NCBI GenBank assembly: GCA_911728455.2
Contig: OU452235.1
Span: 12,386,634 to 12,450,633, forward strand
Reading direction: 5' to 3'
Source: Marthasterias glacialis
Lineage: Eukaryota; Echinodermata; Asteroidea; Forcipulatida; Asteriidae
Length of the DNA: 64,000 bases
Position numbers and translations under genes: made by a program. Shown here in pieces: positions 1 to 10,500 of the stretch. How positions within the stretch are numbered: the stretch's first letter is position 1; every line of letters begins with the position of its first letter. The notes below the pieces were generated by a model. That model was not told where the DNA came from. It did no database searches and saw only the letters and a program-made list of their open reading frames with translations.

Positions 1-2362
1 TTTCTTTCTTACAAATGTTTAGCTGGGGCTCTAAAATAATTAAATGTTTTGACTTTTTAAAGTGATAAAAATTGTGCAAATGTGGTCACTAGTTTGACAG
101 AAATGGCTGGAACTTCACCAAATTACAGAATTGTTCTATACGAATGTCGGGAGGAGCGAAGGTTACGATTATTGCAATCCTGTTCTATAGGTATGACGTA
201 TTCCACTGTATGCTAAGCGCACTGTGCACAAACTGGCTCCACTGATTACCAGAAGCCTATAGGAGTTGCATTAGTTTTTCCTTGATTAATTAGGCAAGAA
301 CGTGTTCAAATTGGACTTGAGTTTCTACAGTACATTCTTCGAGGACTAAGGTCTTCTCAGAATTAAAGGTTTCTTTCATAAGAAATGCTTCTGAATGATG
401 AAATTTCTGATTTTTTGTAAAATTACAAAAAACGTTTAATTATGTCAGCTTTGGAGCAGGAAATAGCAAAAAATTTAGGTGTGCAGCAGCTGCACACACG
501 TTTTTTTGCTGCAATGACTTACCAACAAAGACTAACTTTACATGGACATAAGGGACTGGGACTTGGACAAAAGGGGACTTGAATTGGGACTCGACTACAG
601 CACTGCTTGTGATGCATGTTTTCCTGATTCATTACTATGATGAGACAACAAATTACAAGAATGAAGCTTAATACAGTTTTGGGGGTCTTTATATACAAGA
701 ACAAAATTCATTTCCTTACAATGCATAAAAACAAGGAATTTTTCAGGTCTGACGTAGGAGAAACACTGACAAAATGTGGTGTTAATTTAATTAACAAATT
801 TTAAAACAGCAATTTTTGCCTGGGAAGAAAAAGTTTTACTGCTGGACAAAAAAACAAATCAAAGACAAACTGACACAGAATAAAACCAGTCCATTTGTTG
901 GGGCTATAGTTTTTGGGTCGTATTTATTTCCGTAACCACAAACCCTATGTGTCTTTGGCTTGCGATATCCTCAAAAATACTCTACTCCATGCCCAACAAT
1001 GGAATGGGTAGAAATAGAAAGAATGGTATGCCTGTTCCTATGAAATATGTAAATTGCACATCACGCATGCACTAGTAATGGGCAAAATGAGGGTATATCG
1101 CACCTTTTTGTGTGCGGCCAATGGTGGCGTGATGCACAGGTGTTTGTGCGTCTGCCTAGTGCACAACTCTATGGGATTTCCTCACGAATGTTTGTGCGCA
1201 TGCGTGAATGAAATTAGCATGTTTCATGGGAAAGACTAATTGTTATTTTGGGCTAAAATCCTAAATCACACATGGCACTGCATGGTTTGACTTGAATGAG
1301 ATTTTTGAAGGCTTCGGGACTACAACCAACCACTTCACTTGTTTGGGTCAAGTCTACTTCCTGTACTAACTGATTGTACATCATCCAATCCTTGTTGTAC
1401 AATCAAAGGTAGACCCAGTAACTGGGGCTCTGTACCCCTTTTTTGAGATTTTGACATTATCTGTCGTACTAGCGCCCCAGTAAGGAATATGTAGTAACTG
1501 CGACGATCAGGAGGATTTAAATCACCACTGTTAAAAAAAATGCCTTAGACTCAACAGAATTGCTCAAAATTTGCCTACTCATGTCTTCTCCAAGTGTTTA
1601 TGGTGTAATAAAATGCATTTAATTGTACTCACGATCATTTTCTGTCCTCCAAATCAATGATTTTTAGGGCCTCTGACAACCCTGCCGTTACAATCGCCAT
1701 TTTGATTACTAATGTTACGACTGTTTTCTGACTTGAAAAAAGTGGTATTAATGCCGCGGGGATCACGTGTTCGCTGATGCCTGGACTTGAATATTGTTTT
1801 GCGCAGTCAACGCAGGATACCAGCTGTGTCAACGCCCCCCCCCCCCCACAATGGCAACATTGTACAGCACGCGCTCGGCAATCATGACCAATGGAACTTT
1901 GTGGTGTTCGTTGACTGGTATCACAACAATAACACTAATCTGATACAGAATAAAACCAATTTAACTATTTGGTTTAGTTAAACGAATTAGGGCAAGTTTA
2001 CAAAAAGTAGCCATAGTCCATTCAAATGTACAATAAAAATAAACAATGGAAAGTGGAAACCAAACAAGAAAACACTTGTTTTACAGTACGCTTTTTGGTG
2101 TTTTTTCCACATTAAAGACAACTATTTACAGATGGACAAACCCTACATCACAAAAACAATTACTTGACACCTGTGTTTTTAATCTGTATACTAAAAACAA
2201 ATAGACCGAGAGGACTATTAAAAAAAAAAGGGAAATAAAGCCCAACAATCCAACATCCATACAAAAATCTAAAAAATCCCTAGAAAGTAGCAGTCAGATA
2301 TGGAAATGTTTCCCACAACTCTCAAGATGAGGTACAAATCTCACCTGTACAAGCACACTTAC
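1..2362. other. left edge: likely intron of the unidentified minus-strand gene
   Basis: No coding exon is supported here. Because the exon at 2363-2536 ends in a splice donor toward this side, the stretch is probably its next intron (inference). It contains one truncated terminal-inverted-repeat element (1411-1762), a poly-C run near 1843-1856 and otherwise AT-rich unique sequence. A 90-base open stretch near 104-190 on the plus strand is flanked by AG and GT but has a weak pyrimidine tract. Confidence 0.4.
1411..1762 (+). mobile_element. truncated foldback DNA element, family 2
   Basis: Begins AGACCCAGTAACTGGGG and matches the left and middle parts of the complete element at 28822-29303 almost base for base until about 1762, where similarity stops. 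The right inverted terminus is missing, so this copy is truncated. The interior has no transposase-like reading frame. Confidence 0.7.
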
Positions 2363-2815
2363 TTAATCAATCCAAACTCTTCATTAATTGCTTCTTCCTC
2401 TAATGCCACGAGCGGCTGTCTACGCCTAGGTGGGTACCCGCGCTTTAAAAATGTCCTTTGAGTGCGCCATTTTCGAATACGTTTGTGCCGTTGGCGAAAC
2501 ATGATTAAATTCACAACTTGCTGGTCCTCTGAGAAGCTATGCAAGATTATAAGTTTTAATTTTTAAACAAGAAACACCTAAAGATACGTAATCAAGCATT
2601 GCAACGAAGGAACAATTGTGTTAAATGAAGAAAAAAATTGAAATTTACCTTGCCTCTTCCTTCACACGCTCGCCTCGTTGAAAATCTAATGCAGAATGTG
2701 CGTGCGCATGTTTTATAAGGACTGGCCAAGCCCCCCAGTCTTGCGCCCTCTTGCGGTAAACATTAAACACGAATGTTACTTTTTTACGAAGTTCTAAAAC
2801 TTTCTTAGCACAGAC
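2363..2815 (-). CDS. two internal exons of an unidentified protein, gene runs off left edge
   Basis: Two exons are seen: 2815-2649 (acceptor TTAG, donor GTAAAT, 55 codons plus 2 bases) and 2536-2363 (acceptor CATAG, donor GTAAGT, 57 codons plus parts). The phases fit, giving at least 113 uninterrupted residues. The peptide is basic and helical-looking, with KKVLELRKKVTFVF, RAQDWGAWPVL, RKWRTQRTFLKRGYPP and an acidic LEEEAINEEFGL end. There is no signal peptide or membrane segment. I do not recognise the family; spaced tryptophans and basic helices recall centrosomal or ciliary scaffold proteins, but that is only an impression. The first ATG inside the second exon (2502) is not needed as a start because the frame is open upstream. 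Earlier exons should lie at higher coordinates and later ones beyond the left edge. Confidence 0.55.
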
Positions 2816-2870
2816 CTAATTTCAATTATGATCATACTTTTATCAGGATTAGCATGTTAACTTAAGTACC

Positions 2871-3067
2871 TGGGCCCAATTTCATAGAGCTGCTCAAGCA
2901 GCAAATATTGCATAGAAATATTCTGCTAAGCAAAAATAAGCAGGATACCAGCCACAAACTGTACATGTGGAATGGTATTTTGACTGGTAATAACCTCACT
3001 CTAGTAAGCATAATTTTGTTGTACTTAGCTCCCTTTTGTGCTTAAGCAGCTCTATGAAACTGGGACC
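2871..3067. mobile_element. MITE family A, about 195 bp
   Basis: Ends are inverted: CCCAATTTCATAGAGCTGCT at the left and the complementary sequence at the right (AGCAGCTCTATGAAACTGGG). The interior includes AAGCAGGATACCAG and TAAGCATAATTTTGTTGT, shared with the copies at 5371, 27702 and 38431. No coding capacity. No clear target duplication seen. Confidence 0.8.
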
Positions 3068-3200
3068 TGGTCATAGGCCTGACAAGCCCAAGCTATGACC
3101 TCTGCATTTTATTTGCCTCAATAACAAATTTAAAAAGTGGAGGGCTATGTGAATAAAATGGAACATCCAGCAAGTAATTCCATTGTTATAAAGTTTTTAG

Positions 3201-3380
3201 TTATAAATATCTTTTCCAGTAGTCACTAATTATCCTATTGGTAAGGCATGGGTTACATGCCCGCATCTGCTGCACCACGCCAAAAGTGATTGCGAGTCTG
3301 GTTCCAAAGGGTTTATGTGCAATTTTACCAAACATGACACGCATTTCATCGTTCAATTCTTTTGGCACACACTTGTATTT
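3201..3380 (-). CDS. candidate exon, unidentified
   Basis: Open reading of 59 codons to a TAA at 3201-3203, preceded by a good acceptor with pyrimidine tract ending TTTTCTCAG at 3381. The peptide (for example KELNDEMRVMFGKI, FGTRLAITFGVVQQMR) looks protein-like and is not repetitive. It could be a terminal exon, or part of an earlier exon of the gene at 2363-2815 using the internal donor after MRVMFG. Phase with that gene was not settled, so this remains a candidate. Confidence 0.3.
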   Translation of the reverse strand, partial: KYKCVPKELNDEMRVMFGKIAHKPFGTRLAITFGVVQQMRACNPCLTNRIISDYWKRYL

Positions 3381-3462
3381 CTGAGAAAACCAGGAGTCTT
3401 TGAAGAACAAATTATGTAAAAGCCAAGTGCAATTATTAAACTTTACTTACATAAATACTCCA

Positions 3463-3545
3463 GTGGCGTAACAAAGGGGGGGGGGAGGGGGGGCACGTGC
3501 CCCCCAACTGATGTCCATGCCCCCGGGTGCCCCCAATTTAAAACC
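3463..3545. mobile_element. fragment of GTGGCGTAAC-type MITE
   Basis: Starts CCAGTGGCGTAACAAAGG followed by a G run and 'GTGCCCCC' interior, like the complete element at 5571-5730. The right terminus is not evident. Confidence 0.5.
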
Positions 3546-5370
3546 TGAACTGTTGCGATTCAAAATTGACAGAGACATTTTGTAAACTTTTATGTTGTAA
3601 TCAATGTTTTTTGTAAACTATTTTTCTATTTACACGCAGACAGTGTGTTTGTTTTCACCTCCAAGTCAGATTATATTATAAAAAACATTAAGCGGCATAA
3701 CAAGAGCGCCGAAAAGGAGCTTGTTGAGGAAAAGTGAACATTTTGAATTGGCCAGGAGTTGGTAGAAGTGCCCCCCCCCCCCCCCGCAGAAAAAAATGAT
3801 GCACCCCTTGTTCCCCCGAAACCTTTACCCTAGTTTCGTGGCTGACAGCATGGCAACTTTGATGTTTTATCAAGTAAGCAGTTACTAAAACTGAAATAGG
3901 CCAATACTTAAACAGTTTTTGCTATATGTATATGAAAAAACTATTAGGTGTACGATAGTGCAGTAAGTATAAGACTCTGGGCTCTCGACGTATAAATACT
4001 AAGGGTAAGGTATTAGGAACAGGTTATTATTAAATTATTATTAATATTCTATTATTATTTAACACCATTGGTCCATCAATCCTCAAAACTCCCCCAGAAT
4101 TGGTGGTAGGCTTCGCAATGCTTGCACAGTTACCTAATTTTCGCCTACAGTTTTTGTTTGTTTTTTACTATGAATGACATTTTTCCTTTTCATAAACAAA
4201 GATACCGATATAAGGAGAAAATTACAAAGCACTCAAAATAATTTTGTTCAACAGGAAAAGTCCACACGTAAAAAGAGGGCATCGTGAAAAATAAAAAAAA
4301 TAATAATAAAAAAGTAAAAAAAATAATAATAAATAACAATAAATAAAAAAAAAGTTCCCGGGCTCTTCAGTGGGCCCCGTACAACCCCCTGGAGAAATAT
4401 TTCCGTCTTAAATACTGTTGGACAAAGTTGTATCCTTTAGTCTTAGCCTACCACTTCAACTTTCGGTCAATCACCAATAACGTATTCAATGAATTAACAT
4501 TTCAATAAGCTTTGGAATGTTTCCTTGAAATTCGAAGCACACTACCATCACTTTCAACGGGATATTGCAATATATTTGTTTATTGAACAAGTTGCCCCAG
4601 TGTCATCATGACATTTTTCTGTTTTAATGCAATGGTTAGTTTTCACAAGCCTTGATTTCAGAAGATCACTATGAGTACCAGCTGAAAACACTCACTTTAT
4701 ACAAATGTGTGTTCCCTAATTTGCTCTTATTGCGTCAACTCAAAAGTTTCCATGTCCTTTAATGCTTTGTAAATAAAACAAGCCTTAAAGCATCCAGTGA
4801 AATAAAAAAGATCATGAGAAACACAACAAATTTGACTCAGGAAATATCATACATTTATTACATACATTCCTTTGACACACTCCATTGAAAAAGATACATG
4901 AGAAAAAACAAATTTGATTCAAGAAATATTATACATATTATTACATATATATTCCTTCGTTTACACTCCACTGAAAAGAAAAATAATTATAAGAAAAACG
5001 AGAAATTTAACTCAAGAAATATTTTACATATAATACATTTATTAAAAAGTATTTCTGGATCCCTTCTTATAATTCCCTATTCCCTTTTTTTCTATAAATG
5101 AATCAATGGATCTGTTTTTATGTCTTGTTTATGCCTGTGGCGAAGGTCCAGCTTGGATCCAAAGCCAAGGCCATCACCCCTCATAGTTTTATATATATAC
5201 TCCTTTCTTACACTAAATAAAACTTTGAATTAAAACAGACACAACAATTTACATAAGGATTCCATATAATTTCTAAAAAGTACAATTATCAAGGAAGTTT
5301 AATAAAAGACTTTTCTAAAAAATGCTAAGCACGAAACTTAAGGACTACTAACCAAAGTGTCCTAAAAACC

Positions 5371-5563
5371 TGGGCCCAATTTCACAGAGCTGCTTAAGCA
5401 GAACTAATTGCTTAACAATTTTCTTCTAAGCAAAAATGAGCAGGACCAGTCAAAGAAAGTACATTAGACATAGCATTTTGGCTGGTAACCACATTTTGGT
5501 AAGCATAATTTTGTTGTGCTTAGTTACTTTTTGTGCTTAAGCAGCTCTATGAAATTGTGCCCC
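5371..5563. mobile_element. MITE family A copy
   Basis: Same inverted ends and interior as the copy at 2871-3067, including CTTAAGCAGCTCTATGAAAT at the right end. It lies directly beside a different MITE at 5571. Confidence 0.8.
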
Positions 5564-5570
5564 GTAGTCC

Positions 5571-5730
5571 CCAGTGGCGTAACCAGTCATTTTCATTGTG
5601 GGTGGGGGCAAATGGGGGAAAAGACATAGTTGGGGGAGGGGCTATTTAATGTATTAATGTATTTAAGTTTTTTTGGGGTCTCATTTGGGGGGTGGGGGCA
5701 CCCCCTGCCTCCCTCTGTTTACGCCACTGG
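5571..5730. mobile_element. MITE with CCAGTGGCGTAAC ends
   Basis: Inverted ends CCAGTGGCGTAAC and GTTTACGCCACTGG enclose a G-rich interior ('GGGTGGGGGCA' twice). Flanking TAGTCC on the left and TAGTCT on the right look like a 5-6 bp target duplication. Fragments of the same kind occur near 3463, 45165, 51803 and 62585. Confidence 0.7.
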
Positions 5731-6174
5731 TAGTCTCCCCTTCTGAAAAACCTTTTGGCCGGCAACCCAATGAAAATTCAGGTACTCGACCTGACCCATC
5801 CACTGATCGCCGGCCGATTGAAATCCCCTTGATGTCATAAAAACAGGTTAATCTTAATAAGAGTAAACTAGTTATTGAAGCAGTTTGTTTTTATAAATAT
5901 GTTTATGAATAATTGCATTCAACTGATAATAAAAATTAAGGGAAAATACCATGTTGTTTGTGATGGATTGATTGTGAGGCGATGATTGTTGCTGACTGAA
6001 CGATCAAAAGTGCTACGATAAAATTCAGCACTTCTTGCAAAGTTTGCTGACCCACCTCAGTTTTTTCGCTTCCATGGTTTGCGATATGTTTCCTCACACC
6101 ATAGTTTGAAGGCAAAAGGAAATTGGTGAAAAAAATTCCCCAAATCACGAAACAAACTGACAAATTAATCAGTT

Positions 6175-7475
6175 TTAGACAACTGGGTATGAGGAAGAAT
6201 TTGGTCTTGGTGGGAGGCGGGCTACTGACATCCCAACTCTCTCAAGCTTCTGTAGGTCAAGTTGAAGGGCGTGAGAGCGGTTCAGTAGGTCCTGGGTGTG
6301 CTTGGATATTCTTGAGGCTTGGCCGGAGCGACTCTCTTGGAAGGTTTGGTCTTGTGCTGGATAAGACTGTTGAATATATAGCACATAATAAATACCTTAG
6401 TAAACAGATCAAGGCACTCTACGGCAACAGATGGGTAATGACTGGGCAGTCACTTTGGGATTGAGGAGTTATGAAACAGTGAGACATGTGGGTGAATGGT
6501 GATATCTGGGTGATTAATGAGGTACTAGATGATAGATAGTGATAACTGGGTGATTAATGAAGTACTACTAGATGATAACTGGGTGACTAATGAGGTACTA
6601 GATGGGTGATAGATGGGATATTAATGAGGTACTAGATGATAACTGTGTGATTAATGAGGTACTACTAGATGATAGATGGTGACAACTAGGTGGTTATTGA
6701 GGGTGATGGGTGATAGATGGTGATATCTGGGAGACTAATGAGGTATTAGATGGGTGATAGTGGTAACTGGGTGATTAATGAGGCACTAGATGGTGATAAT
6801 TGGGTGATTAATGAGGTACCAGATGGTGATAACTGGGTGATTAATGATGTACCAGATGGTGATAACTGGGTTGTTAATGAGGCACTAGATGGTGATAACT
6901 AGGTGATTAATGAGGTACCAGATGGTGATAACTGGGTGATTAATGATGTACCAGATGGTGATAACTGGGTTGTTAATGAGGCACTAGATGGTGATAACTA
7001 GGTGATTAATGAGGTACCAGATGGTGATAACTGGGTGATTAATGATGTACCAGATGGTGATAACTGGGTTGTTAATGAGGTGCTAGACGAGAATAATTTG
7101 GTGATTAATGAGGTGCTAGTTATAAAGGGGGTGTAAACATGAACTGGTCATACATTAAAAAATCGTCATAAATGAACAAAAATGGGCACCGAATTGGTAA
7201 CGGATGGGTCAGCAAAAAGAACAAAAAGAAACTACCACTTGAAAGGGGTAGATGATTGCTATCCAGACCTCTATCTTTCTCTTATAGTGGAGTTAACGTA
7301 CCATAAGATTCAGCACATTGGATCCCATCTTGTTCACAGAGTCCTTCAGATCAATATTGGAAGCTGTTGGTAGCATGGATGGTTTAGAGCTCTCCCAACC
7401 AGCAAGACAATGCTACAAAGAAAAAGCCAAGGAAGATAGTTGCATCTTTTCTTCCAAGGATAAATAATTTAGCCT

Positions 7476-7527
<52 letters not shown>

Positions 7528-10500
7528 TTTGGGAGGCTAATCATCCATACTAGCAGCTGAGAAGCTGAACAGCTAGAGGTTCGAGCTGCAGGCATGTAAA
7601 GGCGCCTTTGGCAGCAGGCCACATCGACCTATACATGTATATGACCATGGAGCACAGCCAGAGATTGAAAGTGTTTGTTTTTTTCAGAGGCAGGAAAACT
7701 GAAGGGCCCGGAGAAAACTCCTCATGGCAGAGGAGAGAAGCAACACACAACTCTAATCACATGTAATTAATGGCCTTGGCAAGGAATCGAACCAGGACCA
7801 CAGTGGTGAGAGGCGGTCGCTTTATGCATTAGCCACCCATGCCACCTATAGATATTTACCTCCTCCCAAAAGGGTACTAACATTTTCTAGTCAAATGATA
7901 GTTCTGAGTTATGAATTTCACTGTCAGTGGATATTTTTTTGAACGGGATTCTCATAAATGAATCAAGTGGATGTGTCTTACCTGAGACAGTCCAACCGAA
8001 TCAGTTGGGTCATAGCTCTTCCTCCGATGAGGGCGTATCTTGTAGGGCGAGGCCAGGGTTGACCTTGGAATACTCACACTGTTAAATAATTGGATAAAGT
8101 GTTGACATTAAGTACTACCTGGGGCGGTAGGAAAATCGGCCGAGACTAACTACTTTCGCTTAGTGGATCAAGGTGACTTCTTGTGATTAACCTCACTGCC
8201 GCTGATTGAGTCAATAATTGGCCTGCAATGTTTCGACTAGCTTGCTCTAGTCATTGTCATTGGTAAGGTTGACAAAATTAATATGCACATATTTGTGCAT
8301 ACTTTACATGTTATAAAGATGGTCATGGTGGAAAACTTCCCTTGATATATTTTTGCCTGAACTGCTATTGTTTTTGAGAGATGAGTAAAACAAATAGTTT
8401 TGATTCTGCGAGACCAGAACTGAATGTTTGAAAAACTCAGATGACCGATTGACACATTTTCACAGGTTTGTTATTTCACCGTATATGTTGAAGTGTACGT
8501 TTTCAAAATTACTGATAGAGCCCAAGCCAGAGCCCAAGCCGAAGCCGTGGTTTTGAAAAGGGCCATAGACTTCTCTCACACAGTCTGTAAACCATTTTGA
8601 GATTCACAACATTTTAGAGGACTATTTACCGGATGTAGGAAGGTGAGGTGGTGGCTGGCTGCTTTGATTTCCGGCGGTCGTTGCAAATTGCACACAAGCT
8701 CTCACCATACTGGGTGCCATGTAGAGGAACAGCAAACAGTCGAGGGTTCAATGTGTAGTTATGAATACCTAGCCAGATATGAAAAATGATAAGTACAACA
8801 TGGTAGCGTGTTTCATGTTAGCAATAAAATTTCGTTCTGCCCTACAGTACTGCGGGAAAAACCAAAGCCACCTCAAAGGGGACTCAAAACTAAAGTAGGC
8901 CGAATATCATGCCTGCTCTCTACAACATTTCACACACTTGAATGTTTGATCATAACAAGGGCCATTTTGTATTTCCAAAACAATTAGGGGCCGTTTCCAA
9001 ACCTCAGCATGTGCTCCAGCTCAGGCTCCATTTAACCTGTAGGCACCGGATGTCGTGTATCGACGCAAATATTTTCTGAGCCAGCAAACGGGTGACGTAC
9101 ATTTTGTATTTTTGTGTGAGATTCCGAGCCCAAAACAAAAGGGCAGGGAGTGGGCACAGAGCATGTACGCCCAGTGTAACACTTTGTTTCACCCACGTAA
9201 CGTGCCAGATTGCGCTTGAAAATTTTGCAGAGTTTCTGCCATTATGCAGGGGTTATTGTCTAATCCCCGATTCCACACCTTCATCCTCTTGTTCCAAGAA
9301 GTGGATTACGAGACATCGAGAGGCTTCTGCTATTGTTTATTTATTGTATTTCAGCATTTCCATTGGAGGTAAGTCCGAGTGAACCGAGTATCCAGCCTTT
9401 GTTCTGGTTATAGAAATAATCCTACACCATAGCTCACGGCCGAGGTTTTGCAAATCATGATGCCTGAATTTGACATTTTCTCAACAGAAAAACAAAAAAT
9501 CATGGTGCTTGAAAGACAATCTTTGTTCTCTTAGCTTTGTCAAGTCAGGGTTTCTTTGTGCCAGCGGTACTCTCAAGGAAAACTGATTCCAGCATTTCCA
9601 ACAAAATAATCCCACTGGGGGACGGGAAAAAATGGAAGAATCCCGGCAGCAACTGGTTAATAACAAAATCCCAGCCGGAGCTAGAGTCACAAGCCCAGGT
9701 TTGGAAAAGGCCCTAGGTATCCCAAGTCTGACAAACTCTAATGGGCAGCCAAATATTTCAAATGAGAGGTTTGAAGATCCACGCCCCCTTTTCTAACTTT
9801 GAGAACCCTCAATTTAAATTCTCTAGGAATTAAATGCGCTACTCCAACAACAGGGATAAACTTACATGTATGTTTATCTACATCAGCAGCCTCCTCGTCA
9901 ATGTGAGCTGTGGTCATCTGGAAACTTGCTGTGATGTTTGGTCTGAAAACAAAATGTATGATTGTAATAAAAATAATAATACCTGTAGTAATTATTCTTA
10001 TTACAAAGTAATTACTTGCAATCCGCCAAGTCAATCTTAAAGCCCCAGCTCAACGTTGGTAAGAAGAAAAACATAAGCGTTCACAGATTTACATATATAT
10101 ACCTTACATAGTTTGAAAATAATAATGGTAGAAAACTATTGCTTCCTGAGGCGTTATCGTTTTTAAATAATAAATGAAATAAGATCCAAAATTAGTTTGC
10201 GTCTCAGTGAGACAAAAACCCTGCCTACAGGAATGCGTACAAAAATGCTGAATGCATTTTTACCATTTTCTCATAAATGAAACAACGAAATGAACTGACA
10301 TTTTCACAGGTTATTTTTATTACAAAATATATCTTGATGTGTGCAAAGAATGGAAGTATTTACAGTCAGTTTACCAATGCTGAGCTGGGGCTTTAAATAT
10401 ATGTTCAAGGCACAGAGAAAAGAAGACAATTGGAAATCAAGTGACAAAACAGAATGAAAAGGAAGCTAACAACAACAGGTGGGAAATAAAAGAGCAAAGA

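Noticed and set aside
104-190. Plus-strand open stretch with ATG and flanking AG/GT near the left end
   Set aside because: Weak acceptor and fewer than 30 codons, with no similarity I recognise. It lies opposite a likely intron.
6056-6075. ATG in good context (ACCATGGAAGCG) just after the MIIP stop, minus strand, followed by a possible donor
   Set aside because: Only six to eight codons, weak donor choices, and joining to the candidate exon at 3380 meets a stop or needs a poor donor. More likely MIIP 3' UTR.
9481-9690. Minus-strand frame within the MIIP gene
   Set aside because: Falls in the inverted-repeat element at 8986-9714 and in an intron; adding it would break MIIP phases.
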